The position numbers and the translations under genes were made by a program. Source: JBHGYD01 sp041920415 (GTDB lineage Bacteria > Bacillota > Bacilli > Bacillales > Anoxybacillaceae). From it: DNA of 64,000 nucleotides. The notes beneath the pieces were generated by a model. That model did no database searches and had not been told where the DNA came from. It worked only from the letters and a program-made list of their open reading frames with translations. Where the stretch lies: contig JBHGYD010000028.1 of the NCBI GenBank assembly GCA_041920415.1, positions 124,001-188,000 on the forward strand, written 5' to 3'. This document shows positions 1 to 7,687 of the stretch, piece by piece. Every line of letters starts with the position of its first letter. Position 1 is the stretch's first letter.

Positions 1-1
1 C

Positions 2-685
2 CCTGTTCAACAACAGCGCTCAGCAGCTGTATCGGCGATCGGGTCGGATGAGGTCGGAACGGGAGATTATTTCGGACCGGTCGTCGTCGTAGCTGCTTAT
101 GTCGCAAAAGAAAACATCGAAACCGTCACAAAAATGGGCGTAAAAGATTCGAAATTATTAACGGATGAAACGATTCGCCGGCTTGCTCCTTCGCTTATAA
201 AAACCGTTCCGTATAGTTCCGTCGTTCTTTCTAACCGAGTGTATAATGAGTGGCAAGAAAACGGGATGAAACAAACGAAAATGAAAGCTTTATTACATAA
301 TGAAGCGATTCGAAAACTCGTCGGGCAACTCGCGCCGCTTGAGCCAGAGGCGATTATCATTGACCAGTTTATTGAACGCGATTTGTATTTTCGATATTTA
401 CAAGAAGAAAGAGATGTCATCCGCGAACGAGTATATTGTTATCCAAAAGCGGAAACGATTCATATCGCCGTTGCCGCTGCTTCGATCATCGCCCGCTATT
501 TATTTTTAAATGAAATGGAACAATTAAGCAAGCAAGTAGGCATGGAGCTTCCAAAAGGAGCAGGAGAGCAAGTCGACAAAGTGGCAGCAAAGCTAATCGA
601 AACGCATGGACTTTCTGTACTTGATACGTGCGCCAAACTCCATTTTGCCAATACGGAAAAAGCGAAAAAAATGACCAAAATGTAA
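2..685 (+). CDS. rnhC: Ribonuclease HIII, 5' end cut off by the window
   Basis: RNase HIII cleaves the RNA strand of RNA-DNA hybrids in the cytoplasm, removing R-loops and primers. The reading frame is open from base 2, so the gene starts outside the window; 227 residues are visible against about 310 for the family, meaning the N-terminal substrate-binding (TBP-like) domain is mostly missing. The visible part begins just before the catalytic motif SDEVGTGDYFGPV (visible residues 15-27, Asp16 and Glu17), followed by VKDSKLL, the Asp of IIIDQF and the C-terminal AAASIIAR helix. Type HIII is distinguished from HII by GTGDYFGP in place of GRGPLAGP. An ATG at 134 is internal and would delete the active site. 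It converges on pheT with a shared terminator. Confidence 0.95.
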   Translation, partial: PVQQQRSAAVSAIGSDEVGTGDYFGPVVVVAAYVAKENIETVTKMGVKDSKLLTDETIRRLAPSLIKTVPYSSVVLSNRVYNEWQENGMKQTKMKALLHNEAIRKLVGQLAPLEPEAIIIDQFIERDLYFRYLQEERDVIRERVYCYPKAETIHIAVAAASIIARYLFLNEMEQLSKQVGMELPKGAGEQVDKVAAKLIETHGLSVLDTCAKLHFANTEKAKKMTKM

Positions 686-717
686 AAAGGTGTGGTTCGG
701 TTAACCACACCTTTCTT
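685..717. terminator. Bidirectional terminator between rnhC and pheT
   Basis: A 9-bp perfect stem GGTGTGGTT/AACCACACC with a 5-base loop is followed by TTTCTTT on the plus strand and by a T-run on the minus strand. It can end both converging transcripts. Confidence 0.85.
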
Positions 718-724
718 TATTATA

Positions 725-3139
725 TTAGCTTCTCAATGTTGCACCAAATTTTTCAGAAACAGCCTGTACAACTTGCTCATGCACTGTTGTGACTTCCTCA
801 TCCGTTAATGTGCGCTCTGGATCGAAATAACGAAGCGAGAACGCAATTGATTTTTTGCCTTCTGGCAAGCGGTCGCCTTGATACACGTCAAAGATGGTTA
901 CCTCTTTTAATAACTCTCCACCCGCTTCGACAATTGCCTTTTGAATATCGCCAGCAATGATGTGCTCATCAACGACCAGTGCGATATCGCGTGTCATCGA
1001 TGGGAAGCGCGGAATCGTTGAATAACGAATCTCCTCGACTTGGGCATTGAGCAATTCCGTTAATGCCAACTCAAATACATACGTTTCTTTTAAGTCATTT
1101 TCTTTTTGGAAGCTTGGATGCAACTGTCCGACAAAACCAATTACGTTTCCATCAAGCAAAATGTCCGCCGTGCGTCCCGGATGCATATGCTCGCGTTTTG
1201 CTTGCTTATATTCAATGCGGTTTTCTAAGCCAAGCATATGGAATAATCCATCAAGAATTCCTTTGACGACATAGAAATCAACCGCTTTTTTCTCGCCTTG
1301 CCATAAGTGCGCATGCCATATGCCAGTAATCGCCCCAGCTAAACGTTCTTTTTCTTCTGGAAGCTCATGCGCATCTTTTGCTACATACACCGCGCCTGTT
1401 TCATACACTGCGACATTTTCGATTTGACGCGCGCGGTTATAGCTTACTACTTCAAGCAAATGAGGAATTAAGCTTTGACGAAGCACACTGCGTTCTTCGC
1501 TCATCGGCATCGCTAAGCGAATCGGTTCTGCCTTTTCTAACGCGAATTTCGTCGCTTTCTCCTCACTCGTTAAGGAATACGTAATCGCTTGGAAAAGTCC
1601 TGCATCTTCTAAATAACGGCGCACTTTGCGGCGTTTGGCTTGATAAGGTGTTAACTTACCAGGCTGTGATTCCGCTACCGGCAATGTCGTTGGCAAGTTA
1701 TCGTATCCGTATAATCTTGCCACTTCTTCGATAATGTCTTCTGGAATTGAGATGTCACGACGGCGTGATGGAACTGTGATTGTGAACGTTCCGTTATCTT
1801 CCGTGAACGCAAATTGTAAATTTGTTAAAATCCTTGCTACTTCTTCGTTTGTAATCGCCGTTCCTAATACGCCATTGATACGGTCAAGCGTAATCGTAAC
1901 AATAACTTCTTCTTGTTTTAACGTATTCACTTCGGCGACACCGCCAACAATTTCGCCGCCAGCATATTGTGCCATTAACGCGGCAGCGCGATCTAATGCT
2001 TCTTTCGTGCGCGCCGGGTCAATGCCTTTTTCAAAGCGCGTGCTTGCTTCACTGCGCAAACCATGGTCTTTCGATGCTTTACGAATCGTGGCACTTGTAA
2101 AATAAGCCGATTCGATTAGTACCGTTGTTGTGTCATTTTGTACTTCCGAGTTCGCTCCACCCATGACACCCGCAAGCGCAACCGGCTCCGTTCCGTTTGT
2201 AATGACAAGATGATCTTCAGTTAGTGTTCGTTCAACATCATCAAGCGTAACGATTTTTTCGCTAGCTTTCGCGCGACGCACTAAAATTTCTTTTGAACCG
2301 AGTCGGTCATAGTCAAAGGCATGAAGCGGCTGACCGTACTCAAGCAAAATATAGTTCGTAATATCAACAACGTTGTTATGCGGACGAATGCCGGCTGCCA
2401 TTAAGCGCGTTTGCATCCATAGCGGCGACGGGCCGATTTTCACGTTTTTCACAATGCGTGCTGCATAAAGCGGATTGTCCTCTGTTGCTTCTACTTTGAC
2501 AGAAATATAGTCATGAACGCTTTCGTTTGTTTCTTTAAGTTCCACTGATGGCAATTTTACTTCCCGTCCTAAAATTGCGGCTACCTCGTAAGCAACGCCA
2601 ATCATGCTTAAGCAGTCAGAACGGTTTGGCGTTAAACCTAGCTCTAATACTTCATCATCCAAATTTAATAGTTCTAATGCATCCGCGCCAACAGGAGCAT
2701 CGCTTGGGAAGACGAAAATACCGTCTGCATATTCTTTCGCAACGAGTTTTGATTCAACGCCAAGCTCTTGTAGCGAACAAATCATGCCGTTTGATTCTTC
2801 GCCGCGAAGCTTTGCGCGTTTAATTTTAAAGTTGCCAGGGAGTACCGCGCCAACTTTCGCTACCGCTACCTTTTGTCCTTTCGCCACGTTTGGTGCGCCG
2901 CAAATGATTTGTACCGGCTCTCCTTCGCCAATATCGACTAAGCATTTGCTTAACTTATCAGCGTTCGGATGTTGTTCGCGCTCAAGCACATGTCCGACAA
3001 CAACACCTTTTACGCCTTTATTTAGTACTTCGACACTTTCCACTTCAATGCCGCTTTTCGTAATTTTTTCTGCCAATTCTTTAGCTGTAATCCCAGTTAA
3101 ATCAACGTATTCTTGCAGCCATTTATACGATACTAACAT
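725..3139 (-). CDS. pheT: Phenylalanine-tRNA ligase beta subunit
   Basis: This is the beta chain of the (alpha-beta)2 phenylalanyl-tRNA synthetase, which charges tRNA-Phe in the cytoplasm; it binds the tRNA and edits Tyr-tRNA-Phe. The 804 residues match the usual bacterial length. In order it carries an EMAP-type tRNA-binding OB domain (about 40-150, motif REQHPNADKLSKC), the B3/B4 editing domain (about 210-390), B5 (about 410-480), the catalytic-like core, and an FDX-ACB anticodon domain from about 710 (IPRFPSMTRDIALVV). The start follows a GGGAGGG ribosome site 14 bases after pheS, so the two subunits form one operon under the upstream T-box. Nothing looks damaged. Confidence 0.97.
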   Translation of the reverse strand: MLVSYKWLQEYVDLTGITAKELAEKITKSGIEVESVEVLNKGVKGVVVGHVLEREQHPNADKLSKCLVDIGEGEPVQIICGAPNVAKGQKVAVAKVGAVLPGNFKIKRAKLRGEESNGMICSLQELGVESKLVAKEYADGIFVFPSDAPVGADALELLNLDDEVLELGLTPNRSDCLSMIGVAYEVAAILGREVKLPSVELKETNESVHDYISVKVEATEDNPLYAARIVKNVKIGPSPLWMQTRLMAAGIRPHNNVVDITNYILLEYGQPLHAFDYDRLGSKEILVRRAKASEKIVTLDDVERTLTEDHLVITNGTEPVALAGVMGGANSEVQNDTTTVLIESAYFTSATIRKASKDHGLRSEASTRFEKGIDPARTKEALDRAAALMAQYAGGEIVGGVAEVNTLKQEEVIVTITLDRINGVLGTAITNEEVARILTNLQFAFTEDNGTFTITVPSRRRDISIPEDIIEEVARLYGYDNLPTTLPVAESQPGKLTPYQAKRRKVRRYLEDAGLFQAITYSLTSEEKATKFALEKAEPIRLAMPMSEERSVLRQSLIPHLLEVVSYNRARQIENVAVYETGAVYVAKDAHELPEEKERLAGAITGIWHAHLWQGEKKAVDFYVVKGILDGLFHMLGLENRIEYKQAKREHMHPGRTADILLDGNVIGFVGQLHPSFQKENDLKETYVFELALTELLNAQVEEIRYSTIPRFPSMTRDIALVVDEHIIAGDIQKAIVEAGGELLKEVTIFDVYQGDRLPEGKKSIAFSLRYFDPERTLTDEEVTTVHEQVVQAVSEKFGATLRS

Positions 3140-3153
3140 CTTTTACCCTCCCT

Positions 3154-4188
3154 TTACGCGCGATTGAATTGTTGTAAGAAACGAAGATCGTTTTGATAGA
3201 AATGACGAATGTCATCGATTCCGTATTTCAACATCGCAATACGCTCCGGTCCCATTCCGAAGGCAAAGCCTGTATATTTTTTCGAATCAAAGCCCGCCAT
3301 TTCAAGGACATTTGGATGAACCATACCTGCGCCTAAAATTTCAATCCAACCTGTTCCCTTACAAACATTACAGCCATGTCCGCCGCAATTAAAGCATGAA
3401 ACGTCCACTTCCACAGACGGCTCCGTGAACGGGAAGAAGCTTGGACGGAAGCGAATATCGCGGTCTTCACCGAACATTTTGCGGGCAAACTCGCGAAGCG
3501 TTCCTTTTAAATCGCTCATGCGAATGTTTTCATCGACAACAAGCCCTTCAATTTGTGTAAATTGATGAGAGTGTGTCGCGTCGTCGTTATCACGGCGATA
3601 CACTTTACCCGGACAGATGATTTTCACCGGTCCACGGCCTTGATGTTTTTCCATCGTGCGCGCTTGCACAGGTGATGTATGCGTGCGAAGTAAAATTTCT
3701 TCCGTAATGTAGAAAGAATCCTGCATATCGCGCGCTGGATGACCTTTTGGCAAGTTTAACGCCTCAAAGTTGTAGTAGTCTTTTTCGACTTCTGGACCTT
3801 CGGCAATCGTATAGCCCATGCCGATAAACAAGTCTTCGATTTCTTCAATGACTCTTGTTAATGGATGATGGTTTCCTAATCTCACCGGACGTCCCGGAAG
3901 CGTTACATCAATCGCCTCAGAAGCTAATTTTTTCTCTATTTCTTCTTGTTCTAATTTCTCTTGTTTTTCTTCTAATGCGGCTTGAATCGCTTCGCGTACT
4001 TCATTCACAAGCGCTCCCATGATTGGACGCTCTTCCGGAGATAATTTTCCCATGCCGCGAAGCACTTCGGTAATCGGACCTTTTTTACCTAGATAGGCAA
4101 CACGAACGTCATTGAGCGCTTTTAAATCGCCTGCTTGAGCGATTTTCTCAAGCGCTTCACGTTGAAGTTCTTGTAATCGTTCTTTCAT
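3154..4188 (-). CDS. pheS: Phenylalanine-tRNA ligase alpha subunit
   Basis: The catalytic alpha chain of phenylalanyl-tRNA synthetase activates Phe with ATP and transfers it to tRNA-Phe. The 344-residue protein is the standard length for Bacillaceae. An N-terminal coiled-coil arm (about 1-90) precedes the class II core. Motif 2 is visible around THSHQFTQIEGLVVDE and motif 3 as GFAFGMGPERIAMLKYG near the C-terminus. A cysteine cluster SCFNCGGHGCNVCKG (about residues 263-277) lies in the insertion common to Bacillus PheS proteins. The start ATG has GGAGGAG about 6 bases upstream. It is the first gene of pheST and sits directly behind a tRNA-sensing leader. Confidence 0.97.
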   Translation of the reverse strand: MKERLQELQREALEKIAQAGDLKALNDVRVAYLGKKGPITEVLRGMGKLSPEERPIMGALVNEVREAIQAALEEKQEKLEQEEIEKKLASEAIDVTLPGRPVRLGNHHPLTRVIEEIEDLFIGMGYTIAEGPEVEKDYYNFEALNLPKGHPARDMQDSFYITEEILLRTHTSPVQARTMEKHQGRGPVKIICPGKVYRRDNDDATHSHQFTQIEGLVVDENIRMSDLKGTLREFARKMFGEDRDIRFRPSFFPFTEPSVEVDVSCFNCGGHGCNVCKGTGWIEILGAGMVHPNVLEMAGFDSKKYTGFAFGMGPERIAMLKYGIDDIRHFYQNDLRFLQQFNRA

Positions 4189-4204
4189 ATGCTACTCCTC
4201 CTTT

Positions 4205-4482
4205 TTTCAAATAAAAAACTCGCCCCTCAAACAAGGGACGAGTGAAATCGCGGTACCACCCTTCTTAACAGCGCAAAAAAAGCGCTGTTCGCTTCATTGA
4301 GATAACGGACTACGCCGGAACACCTTTACACTCTACCATTGTAGAATGGTCCAAGTGTCAACTCCAGAGGTGAATTCACTTGCTTCTACCATAAAAACGC
4401 TCCCAGTCTACGGCGTTTTCTCCCTGGATGGCGAGTGGCAAGCTACTCTTCTCTATCATCGTTGTTTTCCTTATTTAACTAT
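4205..4482 (-). promoter_or_regulatory. T-box leader of pheST
   Basis: Between the promoter and pheS lies a roughly 280-base leader. It contains the T-box core (GGGTGGTACCGCG on the minus strand, at 4249-4261) directly before a strong terminator hairpin (4212-4243, arms CTCGTCCCTTG/GAGGGGCGAG, then six T). T-box RNAs pair with uncharged tRNA, and the T-box bases then form an antiterminator, so pheST is transcribed when charged tRNA-Phe is scarce. The core, the terminator and the downstream gene agree; I did not fold the specifier loop. Confidence 0.92.
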
Positions 4483-4488
4483 TTTTAT

Positions 4489-4517
4489 ATTATAGGCAAA
4501 TAAGAATCCCGTTGCAA
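4489..4517 (-). promoter_or_regulatory. Sigma-A promoter of pheST
   Basis: Minus strand: -35 TTGCAA (4512-4517), a 17-base spacer and -10 TATAAT (4489-4494), placing the transcription start at about 4482, the beginning of the T-box leader. Confidence 0.75.
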
Positions 4518-4543
4518 CCTCTATCTGTGTAAATCGTCTTGCA

Positions 4544-4885
4544 CTATCTCATTCGTCGCAATTCCACAATATCAGCTTCTTGCTCGATTGAGCGAACCGA
4601 AAGCCGCTCTAGTATCTTATCTTGGCGGGCTTGTCCTTCTTTGAGGATGGAAACGTCTCGTTTTAACACAGCCACATCTTCTTTTAACACAGCTACGTCT
4701 TTTTTTAGCACAGCTACATCTTCTTTTAGCACAGCTACATCTTCTTTTAACACGGCGACATCTTCTTTGAGTTGTTTCACATCTCCTTGCAAGTGAGCAA
4801 TGTCCATCTTCATTTGTTCGATATGGGCGTTTTGTACATCGAGACGTTCAATAATCGCATTGAACAATGCTTTAATTTCATCCAT
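4544..4885 (-). CDS. Small coiled-coil protein built of heptad repeats
   Basis: A 113-residue protein of unrecognised function. Residues 35-83 are seven consecutive 7-residue units of the pattern D-V-x-x-L-K-(E/K/R), most of them DVAVLKE, preceded by looser units from about residue 14. Leu and Val fall on the a and d positions, so it should form a long parallel coiled coil of about 90 residues without membrane segments or a signal peptide. GGAGACGATTCAAA precedes the ATG. Similar short coiled-coil proteins are scattered in Anoxybacillus and Geobacillus genomes and are often annotated simply as hypothetical. It stands alone between the pheS promoter and rlmP, in the same direction as both. The repeated DNA could change in unit number between strains. 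Confidence 0.75.
   Translation of the reverse strand: MDEIKALFNAIIERLDVQNAHIEQMKMDIAHLQGDVKQLKEDVAVLKEDVAVLKEDVAVLKKDVAVLKEDVAVLKRDVSILKEGQARQDKILERLSVRSIEQEADIVELRRMR
4637..4783 (-). repeat. Seven tandem 21-bp units coding heptads
   Basis: A 21-base unit (acatcttcttttaacacagc plus one base on the plus strand) is repeated head to tail; the middle five units (4658-4762) differ by only a few bases. Each unit encodes one coiled-coil heptad, so gain or loss of units keeps the frame. Confidence 0.88.
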
Positions 4886-4927
4886 TTTGAATCGTCTCCT
4901 TTTTATACGTTTATTTATATTTTACGG

Positions 4928-5683
4928 CTATCCGCGCAAATAATAAAGCAAAATTCCTGTAGCAACAGCAACGTTTAGTGATTCCGCTCGTCCGTAAATC
5001 GGAATGTATAAGTTTTTCGTTGTCCGCTGAAGCAACTCTTTATTCACACCGCTGCCTTCATTTCCAACAAGAAGAGCAAACGGTTTGGTCGGTGACACAT
5101 TCCGATAATCTTCACCATTTTCTAACGAAGTACCGTAAATCGGGACGTTTTTCGTTTGAAGTTCGTCCATCCATTCATGCAAGTCGCCTTTGAAGATAGG
5201 AAGATGAAAAAGCGAACCTTGCGTCGCGCGAATGACTTTTGGGTTATATACATCGGCGCATCCTTCCCCGAGGATGACCGCATCGATTCCAGCCGCATCC
5301 GCAGTACGAATCATTGTACCGATGTTACCAGGGTCTTGTACCGCATCAATCATTAACACGTTTGCTCGTTTCCAATCCATTGGTTTATAAACAAATTGTT
5401 TACAAACTGCCGCAATTCCTTGTGGCGTTTCCGTATCGCTAATGCTCTTCATAACTTCTTCTGTAACCACCGTTATCGAGATATTATCCACATTCCAACT
5501 TGGCGGAAGTGATTTGTTCTCCTCAACAATGATTTCCACAATGTGAATACCGCTTTTTAATGCTTCTTCGACTAAATGGAATCCTTCAATGAGAAACAAC
5601 CCGGTTTTTTCTCGTTCTTTTTTGGTGAGTAACTTTTTCCACTGCTTCACTTGTGGATTTTTCACTGACTCAATTCGTTTCAA
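4928..5683 (-). CDS. rlmP: 23S rRNA 2'-O-methyltransferase, SPOUT/TrmH family (YsgA/RlmP)
   Basis: A SpoU-type RNA 2'-O-ribose methyltransferase of 251 residues. B. subtilis YsgA, at the same place between pheS and sspI, has been described as RlmP, which methylates a guanosine in the A-loop of 23S rRNA; I infer that role from synteny and similarity. An N-terminal substrate-binding domain (about 1-95) precedes the knotted SAM-binding domain with motif 1 DPGNIGTMIRTADAAG, motif 2 LLVGNEGSGV and motif 3 AESLNVAVATGILLY. The start is TTG at 5683 (KRIESVKNPQ follows) with AAAGGAG 9-10 bases upstream; the frame stays open further upstream, but that stretch (to 5761) reads as non-coding hydrophobic residues. 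It is divergent from sspI. Confidence 0.88.
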   Translation of the reverse strand: MKRIESVKNPQVKQWKKLLTKKEREKTGLFLIEGFHLVEEALKSGIHIVEIIVEENKSLPPSWNVDNISITVVTEEVMKSISDTETPQGIAAVCKQFVYKPMDWKRANVLMIDAVQDPGNIGTMIRTADAAGIDAVILGEGCADVYNPKVIRATQGSLFHLPIFKGDLHEWMDELQTKNVPIYGTSLENGEDYRNVSPTKPFALLVGNEGSGVNKELLQRTTKNLYIPIYGRAESLNVAVATGILLYYLRG

Positions 5684-5779
5684 ATTCCATTCTCCTTTGC
5701 TTTTTACATACCTGTATACATAATAAACGAAAATCGAGCAAAAAATAAGCGTGTAATACATAATAGCGAGGTGAACGTG

Positions 5780-5989
5780 ATGGACTTAAATTTACGTCAT
5801 GCGATTATGCAAAATGTGGCAAACAACACAAAAGAACAGTTAGAGGATACGATTGTCGATGCAATTCAACGCGGGGAGGAAAAATATTTGCCAGGTCTTG
5901 GCGTTTTCTTTGAAGCGATTTGGAACAATTCCACTGAACAGCAAAAAGAGATGATGCTCTCAACACTCGAACAAGCGGTAAAACAATAA
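5780..5989 (+). CDS. sspI: Small acid-soluble spore protein SspI
   Basis: A minor small acid-soluble protein made in the forespore late in sporulation. The 69-residue product starts MDLNLRHAIMQNV and contains the well-conserved LPGLGVFFEAIW segment of the SspI family. The ATG at 5780 is chosen over the in-frame GTG at 5771 because GAGGTG (5769-5774) then lies 5 bases upstream, and because family members begin MDLNLR. CATAATA at 5719-5725 resembles a sigma-G -10 element, but I see no good -35. It is a single-gene unit, divergent from rlmP and closed by a strong terminator. Confidence 0.93.
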   Translation: MDLNLRHAIMQNVANNTKEQLEDTIVDAIQRGEEKYLPGLGVFFEAIWNNSTEQQKEMMLSTLEQAVKQ

Positions 5990-6048
5990 TACTAAAACCT
6001 TCGACAACTGATGAAAAAACAAAATAGGGGCTAACCCCATAGCCATCA

Positions 6049-6085
6049 AGTGAAGCCTCGGAACGGTCCGAGGCTTCACTTTTTT
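6049..6085 (+). terminator. Terminator of sspI
   Basis: A perfect 14-bp stem AGTGAAGCCTCGGA/TCCGAGGCTTCACT with loop ACGG is followed by five T. The minus strand lacks a T-run after the stem, so it acts for sspI. Confidence 0.9.
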
Positions 6086-6152
6086 CTCGGTAAGAACGGA
6101 CTTTGGCGTTGAGCCAAATTTTACTCTCTTTTTTGTCGGTCACGTTACTACT

Positions 6153-6583
6153 TTATTCTATGGAAATAGTTAATTTATTGTTTTTTAAACTGGGGGTGAA
6201 TTGTATTTTGCTTATCGGTAAAATTTCATCTCTGTTAGTCCCCCCTATCGCTTTCTTCGCTTTTAAATACTCATCGATATTATGGTATTTAGTAGAGGAG
6301 ACTTGAAAAGTATATGTAATGCCGGCATATAAATTCAATGTAAAAGATTTTTTGTTCACAATCATAGTTTTATCTTTAGGAACATAAGCAATTTCCTTAG
6401 TCTGATGTCCTTTTGAAGCAATATGCACTAAGAACTTAGAATATTTGCCACTCTTATCTAGTATTTTTATGGTTACAGGTATTTTATTAGGGAGTTGATT
6501 AACCGCATCTTTTTATTAGAACAAGCGACTAGCAATACAATAATGGTAATAATCAATAAAAATGTTTTTTTTATTTTCGACAC
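6153..6583 (-). pseudogene. Broken lipoprotein gene: frameshift and lost start codon
   Basis: After a good AAGGAGGTG ribosome site (6582-6590) the expected start at 6572-6574 reads ATA. The frame then gives KKTFLLIITIIVLLVAC, a typical lipoprotein signal with lipobox LVAC, followed by SNKK and an early stop. Adding one A to the five-A run at 6510-6514 restores an open frame of about 140 residues that continues as DAVNQLPNKIPVTIKILDKS and runs to the stop at 6153. The C-terminal 91 residues are open, but their first ATG (6428) has no ribosome site. If intact it would be a secreted lipid-anchored protein with a mostly beta C-terminal domain; the family is not recognised. Two separate lesions argue for decay, but an assembly or base error in the homopolymer is possible. 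Confidence 0.72.
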
Positions 6584-6597
6584 CTCCTTCAAAAAAA

Positions 6598-6702
6598 TTA
6601 CAAAAAAAATACTTTATTTGTAGTTAAGACCATATAGTTTTGCGAACATCCCGCTAAAACGAGCAATAAAATCATAAACAAGGAAGGAACTTTTCTTACC
6701 AT
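6598..6702 (-). CDS. Tiny lipoprotein or truncated lipoprotein remnant (34 aa)
   Basis: A 34-codon frame begins MVRKVPSLFMILLLVLAGCS, with a positively charged start, a hydrophobic core and the lipobox LAGC (Cys19), followed by only 15 residues and a stop. A GGGGGAAA ribosome site precedes the ATG. The stop lies 8 bases before the ribosome site of the broken lipoprotein gene, so the two would be co-transcribed. Either it is a genuine micro-lipoprotein, or it is the 5' end of a longer gene whose remainder was deleted. The surrounding DNA is visibly A+T-rich compared with the neighbouring core genes. No homologue is recognised. Confidence 0.45.
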   Translation of the reverse strand: MVRKVPSLFMILLLVLAGCSQNYMVLTTNKVFFL

Positions 6703-6790
6703 TTTCCCCCTTCTTCCGCAGCGATTTTACAAGCATCTTTTGACCATCACACATTTAAAGATTTGCCGTTTCCAACTAACAACGTCTCTA

Positions 6791-7561
6791 TTACCTTTCC
6801 TTCACAGCCATTACTCGAATACGCTTATAATCCGCAACCCACGTTCCGTCTTTGAATAAATATGGCCTTACTCTATCTTTAATTTCTTTATAAAGTTGCA
6901 GCTTTTCCGATTGCTTAAACCCTATAAAAAAATCATCAGCAAAACTGTCTAACCAGTAATTTAACCCATGATCTTCATCCGGCAGTGGAGTAGGACGGTC
7001 AAAATGACTGGCGTAGAGAACGCGAAAACCATGTTTTTCAAGCAAACTGCTATACTCTCCTATGCTTGGAAAATACCAAGGATTTCTTTCTGTTGCGTCA
7101 ATCCCATAGTTTTGCCGCAAAACATCTGTTATGGCCTTAACAATCGTCTCTATGTTTCCTTTACCGCCAAACTCAGCGACGAATCTGCCCCCAACATGCA
7201 ATGCCAACACCATAGATTCCACTACTTTTTCAGCTTGTTTCATCCAGTGTAAAGCGGCATTTGAAAAAATCGCATCATACTTTTCGCTTGTTCGAAATGA
7301 CTCTCCATTTTCAATAACAAATTGAATATTTTCATATTTTTCGCGAGCCTTTTCAATCATTTCAGGCGATAAATCCATTCCGACAACGAAGGCACCTGAC
7401 TTTGAAATTTCATAACTAAGATCTCCTGTGCCACAGCCTAAATCAAGTATCTTCTCTCCCTTTTTCGGATTGAGCAGTTTAATAAGGTCTTTTCCAAAAT
7501 CGGATACAAACGATAATTTTTCGTCATATACATCTGGATTCCACGCATTGAAAGAAACCAT
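6791..7561 (-). CDS. Class I SAM-dependent methyltransferase
   Basis: A 256-residue cytoplasmic methyltransferase of the Methyltransf_11/25 type, closest in character to trans-aconitate methyltransferase-like proteins. Motif I (SAM glycine loop) is ILDLGCGTGDLSYEI at about residues 38-52, the acidic end of strand 2 is VVGMDLSPEMIEKA, and motif IV is DAIFSNAALHWM. The C-terminal half (about 150-256) is a helical cap that should define the substrate, which cannot be deduced. The ATG has GAGGGGAG upstream. It is a single gene between a lipoprotein remnant and the ysdC terminator and has no counterpart here in the B. subtilis order, so it may be an accessory insertion. Confidence 0.82.
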   Translation of the reverse strand: MVSFNAWNPDVYDEKLSFVSDFGKDLIKLLNPKKGEKILDLGCGTGDLSYEISKSGAFVVGMDLSPEMIEKAREKYENIQFVIENGESFRTSEKYDAIFSNAALHWMKQAEKVVESMVLALHVGGRFVAEFGGKGNIETIVKAITDVLRQNYGIDATERNPWYFPSIGEYSSLLEKHGFRVLYASHFDRPTPLPDEDHGLNYWLDSFADDFFIGFKQSEKLQLYKEIKDRVRPYLFKDGTWVADYKRIRVMAVKER

Positions 7562-7649
7562 CTATTCTCTTCTCCCCTCAAATAATACGTAAAAAATTCA
7601 GAATATTAATTTTTATGTTTTATTATAACAAAAATTAACAATGATAAAA

Positions 7650-7682
7650 AGAAAAAGCCGGTATTCATCTACCGGCTTTTTC
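7650..7682. terminator. Terminator of ysdC
   Basis: Stem AAAAGCCGGTA/TACCGGCTTTT with a 6-base loop; a T-run follows on the minus strand directly after the ysdC stop. It is symmetric enough to act on both strands. Confidence 0.85.
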
Positions 7683-7687
7683 CTTTA

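Noticed and set aside
2604..3167. Long open frame on the plus strand over pheT (187 codons)
   Set aside because: It is antisense to the strongly conserved pheT, has no ribosome site, and its protein is low-complexity Ser/Thr/Pro-rich as expected for a reverse frame.
4637..4783. Tandem 21-bp repeats as a CRISPR array
   Set aside because: Units are directly adjacent without unique spacers, and the array is in frame inside a coding region with a heptad pattern.
6703..6790. Remnant of a transposase or other mobile gene upstream of the micro-lipoprotein
   Set aside because: Short fragments in several frames were read, but none gives a recognisable domain and no inverted or direct repeats flank the patch.
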